Part shown: piece by piece, positions 1-4,363 of the stretch
Layout: each line of letters opens with the position of its first letter
Position numbering within the stretch: position 1 is the first letter of the stretch
Origin: Nitrosarchaeum sp.
GTDB taxonomy: Archaea; Thermoproteota; Nitrososphaeria; Nitrososphaerales; Nitrosopumilaceae
Direction of reading: 5' to 3'
DNA: 9,147 bases
Assembly: GCA_009697485.1 (NCBI GenBank)
Contig: SICY01000021.1
Location: 1-9,147 of the forward strand
Translations under genes and position numbers: made by a program
Notes under the pieces: generated by a model
Databases searched by the model: none
What the model was told of the DNA's origin: nothing
Seen by the model: the letters and a program-made list of their open reading frames with translations, nothing else

Positions 1-24
1 AAAAAAAAAAACAAAAAAACAAAA
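1..24. repeat. A-rich low-complexity tract
   Basis: Runs of 11, 7 and 4 adenines are separated by single cytosines just before the first gene. On the minus strand this is a strong oligo-T stretch, the usual archaeal termination signal, so it could stop leftward transcripts that read through antisense to the first gene. It could equally be plain AT-rich intergenic DNA. No TATA-like box is visible in it. Confidence 0.4.
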
Positions 25-47
25 GCCAGTAATCATACCTGTATTCA

Positions 48-545
48 TTGAGTATCCAAATTCTCCAATATGAATTCCTAGGTCCCATCAAACTTCAAGA
101 ATGGGGACCGTCAATGGAAAAAGTAGTATACTTGATAATGTCTCGTCAAAAAGACTCTTTTAACATAATTTATGCTGGTGATTGCGAACAGACTTCTGAT
201 GAGAAATTTTTCACTAGTAATTCTAGTTTCAAATGTTGGACTGAAAAGTCTGGCTCTGAGAAATCTCTGTATCTTGCCATTTTACCGCTATTTGAATCTG
301 GAAACGACGAGCGAAAAAAAATCCTAGATAAAATACTTGTTCATTATCGTCCAATCTGTAATCTCGGAATCAACTACGATGTTAAACCTGACTATAAAAT
401 CCGCTCTAAGCCGGATTTACAAAATACATCTAAAACACCTTGCCCTTGCTGTGGTTCTGAGATGAAAGTCGACAAAGTGCTTGAAACTACAACAATTATT
501 CGTTGCATTGAATGTGGTTTGAGTGACACTAGACTTAATTCTTGA
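48..545 (+). CDS. Hypothetical protein with C-terminal zinc ribbon
   Basis: This 165-residue protein has no function I can name. The body (about residues 1-115) is mixed alpha/beta without a signal peptide or membrane segment. The C-terminus carries a four-cysteine zinc-ribbon pattern: C132-x2-C135, 17 residues, then C153-x2-C156, with an extra C134. The start is a TTG at 48; an in-frame TAA at 30-32 blocks any longer form. The first ATG is residue 23 (114), but starting there would drop a coding-looking segment (EFLGPIKLQEWGPSMEK), so TTG is preferred. The gene ends in an 11-bp tail-to-tail overlap with the next minus-strand gene. The sequence resembles small zinc-ribbon proteins of Thaumarchaeota from memory, which is unverified. 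A cytoplasmic nucleic-acid or protein-binding role is possible but only inferred from the ribbon. Confidence 0.8.
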   Translation: MSIQILQYEFLGPIKLQEWGPSMEKVVYLIMSRQKDSFNIIYAGDCEQTSDEKFFTSNSSFKCWTEKSGSEKSLYLAILPLFESGNDERKKILDKILVHYRPICNLGINYDVKPDYKIRSKPDLQNTSKTPCPCCGSEMKVDKVLETTTIIRCIECGLSDTRLNS

Positions 546-768
546 TTTTATCTTGAATCTTAAATAATTCCAATGTAAGCAAATCTATTGCTTTTTTCAA
601 ATGCTCAAATTCATTAATTGAATGAATTTGCCCTTCTACTAGTGCTCTTAGCACTTTGACTGAACCTTTTTGAAATTCATCCGATGCGATAATTTCCATT
701 GCATTGAGTTTGGACAAAAGATTGTCTAATTCTTTTCTCATTTCATCAGCTGGTGCATGTTTGTTCAT
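535..768 (-). CDS. Small helical hypothetical protein
   Basis: This 77-residue protein is rich in Leu, Glu and Lys and probably all alpha-helical. Heptad-like hydrophobic spacing (MRKELDNLLSKLNAMEI, later HLKKAIDLLTLELFKIQDKI) suggests a helical hairpin or coiled-coil dimer. There are no cysteines, no membrane span and no signal peptide. The start is ATG at 768. It lies 36 bp downstream of the 50-residue cysteine-rich gene on the same strand, so the two may share a transcript. It also has its own TATA-like element centred near 794, about 26 nt before the ATG. Its last 11 bp overlap the end of the convergent plus-strand gene. I do not recognise a family. Confidence 0.7.
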   Translation of the reverse strand: MNKHAPADEMRKELDNLLSKLNAMEIIASDEFQKGSVKVLRALVEGQIHSINEFEHLKKAIDLLTLELFKIQDKIKN

Positions 769-790
769 AAATTATCTCAAAAGAATTTGG

Positions 791-796
791 TATATG
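791..796 (-). promoter_or_regulatory. TATA-like box for the 77-residue gene
   Basis: The minus strand reads CATATA here, centred about 26 nt upstream of the ATG at 768. This spacing repeats across the window and fits a leaderless archaeal transcript. The element lies just past the stop of the upstream microgene. Confidence 0.4.
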
Positions 797-804
797 AATT
801 ATAG

Positions 805-957
805 TTACATTAGGTCTTCGTCTATTTCTTGAATTGGGTCTAGATATTGCTGACAAGTACAATTGGGAATCTCACATTTGCCGACTTTCATTAACGATTT
901 ACTATCCTTTGATGGGATATGGGCTTCACTAGTATGATGGCATCGTTTACAATTCAT
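805..957 (-). CDS. 50-residue cysteine-rich microprotein
   Basis: This short frame starts at ATG 957, ends with TAA at 805-807, and encodes 50 residues. It begins MNCKRCHHTSEAHIPSKDSK and ends in an acidic tail (DPIQEIDEDLM). Cysteines C3, C6, C28, C33 and C35 plus H7/H8 give a CxxCHH...C-x4-CxC arrangement that could bind one zinc ion. It is cytoplasmic by composition, with no signal or membrane segment. A TATA-like element (CTTAAATAA on the minus strand) is centred about 26 nt before the ATG, as expected for a leaderless archaeal gene. The helical 77-residue gene follows 36 bp downstream. Similar mini zinc proteins occur in Thaumarchaeota as far as I recall; the function is unknown. The cysteine pattern and promoter position make chance unlikely. 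Confidence 0.75.
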   Translation of the reverse strand: MNCKRCHHTSEAHIPSKDSKSLMKVGKCEIPNCTCQQYLDPIQEIDEDLM

Positions 958-978
958 AGAAACAATTTTGTCACTCCG

Positions 979-987
979 TTATTTAAG
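979..987 (-). promoter_or_regulatory. TATA-like box for the 50-residue gene
   Basis: The minus strand reads CTTAAATAA, centred about 26 nt upstream of the ATG at 957, predicting a transcript that starts at or next to the start codon. The rest of 958-1037 holds nothing else I can identify. Confidence 0.5.
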
Positions 988-1037
988 CCAGTAAACAAGT
1001 TACAATTCAAACACTGCAACTAAAAGATTGTAATTGA

Positions 1038-1328
1038 TTATCTGTCTTCATTTGTGTATTGTGTTATTATGTTTTGTACACGTCCTATTTTTCCATTGTC
1101 CAATTCGACTTTAATCCCATGAGGATGAAAATTACTAGAAGTAAGAATTCTCTTGACTATACCTTCAGTCAAATTTCCTGTACGTTGATCTTGTTTTTGT
1201 ACTAGTTGTACCATAACCCCGATTTTTATTTTATCTCTTGACGGTGTAGCATTCAATGATATTTGGTACTGATGATTGATTCTAAGTCTTTGTTTTGATA
1301 AAATTGCGTAGTTTTGAGAGTTACTCAA
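1038..1328 (-). CDS. YwbE-like (DUF2196) family protein
   Basis: The core, about residues 34-88, matches the YwbE/DUF2196 family pattern: KIGVMVQLVQKQDQRTGNL, then EGIVKRILTSS, HPHGIKVELDNGKIGRVQNI. Family members are small (about 60-70 residues), probably a compact beta fold, and of unknown biochemical function. Here the frame has about 30 extra N-terminal residues. The first possible start is TTG at 1328, 9 nt after the stop of the upstream zinc/RG gene, which suggests co-transcription. A second TTG (residue 25) would give a 72-residue protein closer to the family length, and neither has a clear ribosome binding site. The C-terminal tail (TQYTNEDR) is hydrophilic. Pairing with a putative RNA-binding zinc/RG protein hints at a nucleic-acid-related role, which is inference only. 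Confidence 0.85.
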   Translation of the reverse strand: MSNSQNYAILSKQRLRINHQYQISLNATPSRDKIKIGVMVQLVQKQDQRTGNLTEGIVKRILTSSNFHPHGIKVELDNGKIGRVQNIITQYTNEDR

Positions 1329-1337
1329 AACAATTTA

Positions 1338-1718
1338 CTAGCTTTGTCTGTGATTTTGGAAACATTCTCTGCAATAAACAGGTCTGTCGTCTTTTGGCTT
1401 GAATGGTATTTGACATTCATTTCCACAGTCACCACATGTTGCGGTGAACATTTCTCTTGGTCTATCGTCTCTACTAAACCTGGAACCTCTGTCGCTTGAT
1501 CCTCTACCATAACTCGAACCTCTGTCGCTTGATCCTCTACCATAACTCGATCTACCTCCAAATCTAGAGCCACCGCTGCGTTCTTGTGGTTTATGCTTTT
1601 GGAAACATTCTCTGCAATAAACAGGTCTGTCGTCTTTTGGCTTGAATGGTATTTGACATTCATTCCCACAGTCACCACATGTTGCGGTGAACATTTCTCT
1701 TGGTCCATCAAATGGCAT
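1338..1718 (-). CDS. Duplicated CxxC-x17-CxxC zinc protein with RG-rich linker
   Basis: This 126-residue protein is two near-identical zinc modules joined by a disordered linker. Module 1 has C14-x2-C17, 17 residues, C35-x2-C38; module 2 has C95-x2-C98, 17 residues, C116-x2-C119. This is the CxxC-x17-CxxC (zinc-ribbon-like) family pattern, and the second copy lies exactly 81 residues after the first. The linker (about 44-85) is made of Gly, Ser, Arg, Tyr and Phe, including two exact copies of an 11-residue unit (SSYGRGSSDRG). Such RG/YG-rich segments often bind RNA, and the zinc modules may bind nucleic acid; this is inference. Family members usually carry one module, so this is an internal duplication. 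The start is ATG 1718. The YwbE-like gene follows 9 nt after the stop, and the kinase gene is divergent. The overlapping frame at 1325-1711 lacks the CxxC pattern and is rejected. Confidence 0.92.
   Translation of the reverse strand: MPFDGPREMFTATCGDCGNECQIPFKPKDDRPVYCRECFQKHKPQERSGGSRFGGRSSYGRGSSDRGSSYGRGSSDRGSRFSRDDRPREMFTATCGDCGNECQIPFKPKDDRPVYCRECFQNHRQS
1354..1462. repeat. Long direct repeat, copy A
   Basis: This 109-bp segment encodes most of zinc module 2. It matches 1597-1705 with one mismatch (1422-1423 region, fully synonymous Gly codon), at an offset of 243 bp, or 81 codons. The high DNA identity points to a recent duplication or ongoing gene conversion. Confidence 0.95.
1483..1550. 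repeat. 33-bp tandem repeat in the linker
   Basis: Two perfect 33-bp units (1483-1515 and 1516-1548) are followed by the first bases of a third. They encode the 11-residue linker unit SSYGRGSSDRG on the minus strand. The length is a multiple of three, so a change in copy number would keep the frame. Confidence 0.9.
1597..1705. repeat. Long direct repeat, copy B
   Basis: This is the second copy of the 109-bp direct repeat and encodes zinc module 1. Just outside the core, position 1706 versus 1463 changes a Gly codon to Arg, so divergence begins immediately at the module edge. Confidence 0.95.
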
Positions 1719-1748
1719 ATCTTTCTAAAACCTGATGAAATCGTGTTG

Positions 1749-1756
1749 TACTTAAA
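1749..1756 (-). promoter_or_regulatory. Candidate TATA box for the zinc/RG gene
   Basis: The minus strand reads TTTAAGTA, about 34 nt upstream of the ATG at 1718. This is further away than for its neighbours, so the transcript may carry a leader of about 8 nt; the sequence AGAAAG just before the ATG might help ribosome binding. The call is tentative. Confidence 0.3.
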
Positions 1757-1818
1757 CTATTGTAAAATTGCTTTTTAAATCAAAATTGACATAATTTAGT
1801 TCTAATCTTGTATTTTGT

Positions 1819-1834
1819 AGTATTGGGGGATACT
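1819..1834. promoter_or_regulatory. Palindrome next to the kinase promoter
   Basis: The sequence AGTATTGGGGGATACT has 5-bp inverted arms (AGTAT/ATACT) around a G-rich centre. It abuts the TATA-like box of the kinase gene on its upstream side, where a regulator would affect TFB/TBP binding. It may be a regulator site; the arms are short, so chance is possible. Confidence 0.3.
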
Positions 1835-1842
1835 CAAATAAT
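1834..1842 (+). promoter_or_regulatory. TATA-like box for the kinase gene
   Basis: The sequence TCAAATAAT is centred about 26 nt upstream of the ATG at 1864, the spacing expected for a leaderless archaeal transcript. Confidence 0.45.
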
Positions 1843-1863
1843 TGTCAAAATTCATGTTAAACT

Positions 1864-2361
1864 ATGAAAGGAATAATCATGGTCGGAGTTTCAGGCTCTG
1901 GCAAAAGCACATGGGTTAATTCTCACAAGGAATACATTGTTTGTTCCACCGACTCCATAATTGAACAATTAGCAGCAAAAATGGGCATTTCCTACACTGA
2001 GGCATTTAACTACATTCAAAATAAAAAAAAATTCGATTACATTACAACCAAATTCTTTGAAAAAATTCACAAATGCATTTTAAATGATCAGGACTTTGTA
2101 ATAGACAGAACCCACTTAAAACGCAACATTAGAATTTCATTAATTAACGAATTAAAGACATTTGCAATAGAGAATGGAAAACATTTGGAATTATTTGCAG
2201 TGAGTTTTGAATTATCTAAAAACACAATATTTGAGAGATTAAAGAACAGGGAAAAGAAAACTGGAAAATTCATACCAAAAGAGATGATATTTGAACAAAT
2301 CAACTCCTTTAACATACCTACACTAGATGAGGGATTTGATTTAATAGAAAGAATTACGTGA
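1864..2361 (+). CDS. P-loop kinase, polynucleotide-kinase-like (AAA_33 type)
   Basis: This 165-residue cytoplasmic ATP-binding protein has Walker A GVSGSGKST at residues 8-16. Other PNK-like features follow in order: STD with D30 in the place of the catalytic aspartate, VIDRTHL (79-85) in the place of the second acidic motif, and an arginine-rich lid FERLKNREKKTGK (123-135) followed by IPKEMIFEQINSF and a terminal P-x-LDEGFD segment. This order matches the 5' kinase domain of phage T4-type polynucleotide kinase and related AAA_33 proteins. There is no C-terminal phosphatase domain, so it would be a kinase-only protein. The substrate could be RNA or DNA 5' ends, a nucleoside or another small molecule; the sequence does not decide. 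ATG 1864 is 3 nt after an upstream TAA-like AT-rich stretch and is well placed relative to the TATA-like box. It is divergent from the zinc/RG and YwbE-like pair. Confidence 0.82.
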   Translation: MKGIIMVGVSGSGKSTWVNSHKEYIVCSTDSIIEQLAAKMGISYTEAFNYIQNKKKFDYITTKFFEKIHKCILNDQDFVIDRTHLKRNIRISLINELKTFAIENGKHLELFAVSFELSKNTIFERLKNREKKTGKFIPKEMIFEQINSFNIPTLDEGFDLIERIT

Positions 2362-2381
2362 TTTTTGTAATACGTGATTTT
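2355..2381. repeat. Short direct repeat spanning the kinase stop codon
   Basis: TACGTGATTTT occurs at 2355-2365 and again at 2371-2381, a period of 16 bp. The first copy contains the last codons and the TGA stop. The T-runs within it may serve as an oligo-T termination signal for the kinase gene. Confidence 0.5.
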
Positions 2382-2476
2382 CAATTATATCATATTGTGC
2401 AGAATCAGATCATTTTTTATGTTAAAGGGAAAACCAAATTAATTTAGATTTTTGTTCTATCCAGCCCCAAGTTGCT

Positions 2477-2653
2477 ATGACATATAGAAAATACATATCT
2501 GGTAGTAGTGCAAATATTCAATCCAAGAAATGAAATCTTCGCTTTGGTTTTAACTCCAAAACTATTGGACATGATAAAGAGATTCATGTTGAAGAATTTT
2601 ATCATGAGATGAAAATTGTAGAACTGGAAATAGTATTCAGAAAATATTCTTGA
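2477..2653 (+). pseudogene. Possible decayed small gene with an in-frame TGA
   Basis: From ATG 2477 the frame reads MTYRKYISGSSANIQSKK, then TGA at 2531-2533. It continues in the same frame for 39 more codons (NLRFGFNSKTIGHDKEIHVE and EFYHEMKIVELEIVFRKYS) to TGA at 2651-2653. The downstream part looks coding, with a balanced amphipathic composition. The internal TGA could be a CGA arginine codon mutated once. No clear TATA box stands at the usual spacing; an AT-rich element near 2444 is about 33 nt upstream. Alternatives are two unrelated chance frames or a short expressed 18-residue peptide. I do not recognise the family. Confidence 0.35.
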
Positions 2654-2709
2654 TGAATTAATTAGTTAGATTCTGGTTTTTCTAAAACACGAGATACGAA
2701 ATCTATGGT

Positions 2710-2799
2710 TTACTCGCCATAATAGACTCCATCGTCGTCGTATTCCAACTCGCCCTCGATAGAATCCTCCACATCTAGTAGTTTTGGTATGTTTGTCAT
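2710..2799 (-). CDS. 29-residue acidic microprotein
   Basis: This short frame runs from ATG 2799 to TAA 2710-2712 and encodes 29 residues: MTNIPKLLDVEDSIEGE followed by LEYDDDGVYYGE. Ten residues are Asp or Glu and only one is Lys, so the peptide is very acidic. There is no membrane segment or cysteine. A TATA-like element (GATTATACA on the minus strand) is centred 26 nt upstream of this ATG, which favours it over the earlier in-frame ATG at 2817 (35 residues). After the TAA the same frame stays open for 15 more codons (TIDFVSRVLEKPESN) to a second TAA at 2662-2664, which may be chance or the trace of a longer ancestral gene. The function is unknown; binding a basic partner is only a guess. 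Confidence 0.55.
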   Translation of the reverse strand: MTNIPKLLDVEDSIEGELEYDDDGVYYGE

Positions 2800-2820
2800 G
2801 AGTTCTCTTTGTAACATTAT

Positions 2821-2829
2821 TGTATAATC
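2821..2829 (-). promoter_or_regulatory. TATA-like box for the acidic microgene
   Basis: The minus strand reads GATTATACA, centred 26 nt upstream of the ATG at 2799. This is one of the better TATA matches in the window and the main support for the microgene being expressed. Confidence 0.5.
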
Positions 2830-2948
2830 AAATCGTAATGTTTTCTTGTAATCCTATAGTATCTACATAATCTATATAGACATTTTTACCCTTTTTGCTA
2901 TTTTACCTTGTTTTTGCTTCCTAAACTTGTTTGATTTAGTTTCATATT

Positions 2949-2966
2949 ATGTGATAAAAAGCACAT
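2949..2966 (-). terminator. Candidate terminator of the alcohol dehydrogenase gene
   Basis: About 10 bp past the dehydrogenase stop, 5-bp arms ATGTG/CACAT enclose an 8-bp loop that contains five consecutive T on the minus strand. The hairpin is weak; the oligo-T is the more relevant archaeal signal. Confidence 0.35.
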
Positions 2967-2976
2967 CATCATTTGG

Positions 2977-4008
2977 TTATGGTATCAATACAGCTCTCGC
3001 TTGAATTTGAGAATCTTTTAGTTTTTTGAGCACTTCGTTTGCTTTTTCTAACGGATATGTCTCTGTTATTACTGTGAATTTTTTTTCATCGCATATTTTG
3101 ATTACTTGTTCCATATCTTTTGTTGACCCAATTACAGTTCCACGAATTGTCTTTTCATCAAATGCAAAAAATGTTGGATTTTTACCAACTGTCGCAATTA
3201 CAATTAATCCTCCTCTCTTTACTGATTTGATTGCAACATCGGTTACTATATCTGCTGGAGCAAAAACGATCGCAGCATCTAACATTCCATGTCTTTTTTT
3301 TAGTTCATCTAGAAATTCTTGATTTTCAGAAAAAGTCATAGTGTCTATTGCCCCTAATCTCTTTGCAACATCCAGATGATTTTTACTACGTGAAAATGCA
3401 ATAACATCACATCCTTCTACTTTTGCAAACTGTACTGCCATATGACCAACTCCACCAATTCCAAATATGCCAATTTTTTTGTGTAATTGCGGCTCTGCAG
3501 CTTTTACTGCCTTGTATGCTGTAATTCCTGCACAGAACAATGGTGCTGCATATTCTGATTTCATGCTTTCCGGAATTTTTGTTGCAAAATCTTCTGATAC
3601 TGTAATGTATTCTGCATATCCTCCTTTGAGTGACTCTCCTGTAATTATTGATGATTCACAAAGTTGTTCTTTTCCTTCTTTACAATACTGACATACTTTA
3701 CAAGCCTCAAGTAATGGTGTTATCCCTGCTCTGTCCCCAATTTTGAATTTGGTAACATTACTGCCGATTTCAACAATTTTTCCTACTACCTCATGACCTG
3801 GAACTGTAGGCAAAGTTGGTGGAATTCCAATATCTTTCCAATCTCCCTCAATTCCATGCAGTTGCGAGTGACAAACTCCACAAGCTTCAATTTTTAATAA
3901 AATCTCGTCTGGTTTTTTGATTTCATGTCTGTCAATTTCGGTTAATTTTAACGGTCTAGTCTCAATTAGAGCACATTCAGACAGTACCATGGCTCGCATT
4001 TTTTTCAT
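2977..4008 (-). CDS. Zinc-dependent alcohol dehydrogenase (MDR family)
   Basis: This 343-residue medium-chain dehydrogenase/reductase would oxidise an alcohol or reduce an aldehyde in the cytoplasm. The GroES-like catalytic domain has CGVCHSQLH (C46 as zinc ligand), GHE (H72, E73) and C159 (PLFCAG) as the remaining catalytic zinc ligand. The structural zinc site is complete: C103, C106, C109, C117. The Rossmann fold carries GIGGVG at 183-188. After the second strand it has FSRSK (205-209) instead of an acidic residue, which in this family favours NADP(H) over NAD(H); this is inference. The length is normal. The start at 4008 (MKKMRAMVLSE) has a TATA-like box 27 nt upstream; the Met at residue 4 is an alternative and would match many family N-termini. 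It is transcribed alone and divergently from the 78-residue gene. The substrate is unknown. Confidence 0.95.
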   Translation of the reverse strand: MKKMRAMVLSECALIETRPLKLTEIDRHEIKKPDEILLKIEACGVCHSQLHGIEGDWKDIGIPPTLPTVPGHEVVGKIVEIGSNVTKFKIGDRAGITPLLEACKVCQYCKEGKEQLCESSIITGESLKGGYAEYITVSEDFATKIPESMKSEYAAPLFCAGITAYKAVKAAEPQLHKKIGIFGIGGVGHMAVQFAKVEGCDVIAFSRSKNHLDVAKRLGAIDTMTFSENQEFLDELKKRHGMLDAAIVFAPADIVTDVAIKSVKRGGLIVIATVGKNPTFFAFDEKTIRGTVIGSTKDMEQVIKICDEKKFTVITETYPLEKANEVLKKLKDSQIQARAVLIP

Positions 4009-4030
4009 ATTTGCCTATTTTCAGCACGAA

Positions 4031-4038
4031 ATTTTAAG
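4031..4038 (-). promoter_or_regulatory. TATA-like box for the dehydrogenase gene
   Basis: The minus strand reads CTTAAAAT, centred about 27 nt upstream of the ATG at 4008, consistent with a leaderless start at Met1 rather than Met4. Confidence 0.5.
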
Positions 4039-4046
4039 ATTCGTTC

Positions 4047-4069
4047 ATTAGGAAAATAAAGATCCTAAT
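4047..4069. promoter_or_regulatory. Inverted repeat around a TATA box
   Basis: ATTAGG (4047-4052) and CCTAAT (4064-4069) form a perfect 6-bp inverted repeat with an 11-bp spacer that contains the TATA-like box of the 78-residue gene. A dimeric regulator bound here would block TBP. The site lies in the 74-bp divergent promoter region, close to the dehydrogenase promoter as well. Confidence 0.4.
4053..4060 (+). promoter_or_regulatory. TATA-like box for the 78-residue gene
   Basis: AAAATAAA is centred about 26 nt upstream of the ATG at 4083, the standard spacing for a leaderless archaeal transcript. Confidence 0.45.
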
Positions 4070-4082
4070 TTCATAGCAATAC

Positions 4083-4319
4083 ATGTCTAAAGATCTCTCT
4101 GTTGAGGATCGTGAACGAATAACTCTGCTCCAACTCGTTTCAAGCTCAAAAAATGAATTCAAAAAACTTTCACTAGAACAATTAAAACGATTGCAAGAAT
4201 TAGTAGAGAAAAAAGATTACAGTCATGACAAAAAAGCACATAAATCAAAAGTCAAACTATTAGCCAAAACCAATCTCCGAATTTATGAGTTAGAAGAAGG
4301 TAAAGGAATCTTTTACTAG
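4083..4319 (+). CDS. Small charged hypothetical protein
   Basis: This 78-residue protein is rich in Lys, Glu and Leu and mostly helical by composition (for example KKLSLEQLKRLQELVEKKDY). A lysine/histidine-rich middle (DKKAHKSKVKLLAKTN) makes it basic there, and an acidic turn follows near the end (YELEEGKG). It has no cysteines, signal peptide or membrane span. The start is ATG 4083 behind a TATA-like box bracketed by a palindrome. The DUF255/thioredoxin gene begins 44 bp downstream on the same strand and may share its transcript. The family is not recognised; nucleic-acid or protein binding is possible but not shown. Confidence 0.7.
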   Translation: MSKDLSVEDRERITLLQLVSSSKNEFKKLSLEQLKRLQELVEKKDYSHDKKAHKSKVKLLAKTNLRIYELEEGKGIFY

Positions 4320-4334
4320 ATTATGCCAATTAGG

Positions 4335-4342
4335 TACAAATA
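4335..4342 (+). promoter_or_regulatory. Candidate TATA box for the DUF255 gene
   Basis: ACAAATAC is centred about 26 nt before the GTG start at 4364. The match is moderate, but the spacing agrees with the other genes, so this gene may be expressed separately from the 78-residue gene upstream. Confidence 0.3.
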
Positions 4343-4363
4343 CCAATACAGATGTGATTTATT

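Larger units (their letters stand above)
2362..2976. other. Gene-poor interval of 615 bp
   Basis: No full-length gene is seen between the kinase and the alcohol dehydrogenase. The interval holds a plus-strand frame broken by one TGA (2477-2653), a minus-strand acidic microgene (2710-2799) with its promoter, a perfect 10-bp palindrome TCTATATAGA (2871-2880), and a weak hairpin with an oligo-T run at 2949-2966. The remaining bases are AT-rich, and I see no RNA gene in them. Confidence 0.6.

Noticed and set aside
1325..1711. 128-codon minus-strand frame overlapping the zinc/RG gene
   Set aside because: It is open only because the repeat structure avoids stops; it lacks the CxxC pattern, and the neighbouring frame gives two well-formed zinc modules.
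1338..1718. CRISPR-like or mobile repeat interpretation of the repeats
   Set aside because: The repeats are in frame, inside one coding sequence, and lack spacer structure or terminal repeats.
1314..1778. Two plus-strand frames with shared segments opposite the zinc/RG gene
   Set aside because: Their similarity is the antisense image of the duplicated module; there are no promoter or family features.
2088..2384. Minus-strand frame opposite the kinase gene
   Set aside because: It is the antisense of a gene with clear kinase motifs and has no independent support.
2871..2880. Perfect palindrome TCTATATAGA
   Set aside because: It is AT-rich, only 10 bp long, with no gene at a fitting distance; expected by chance in such DNA.
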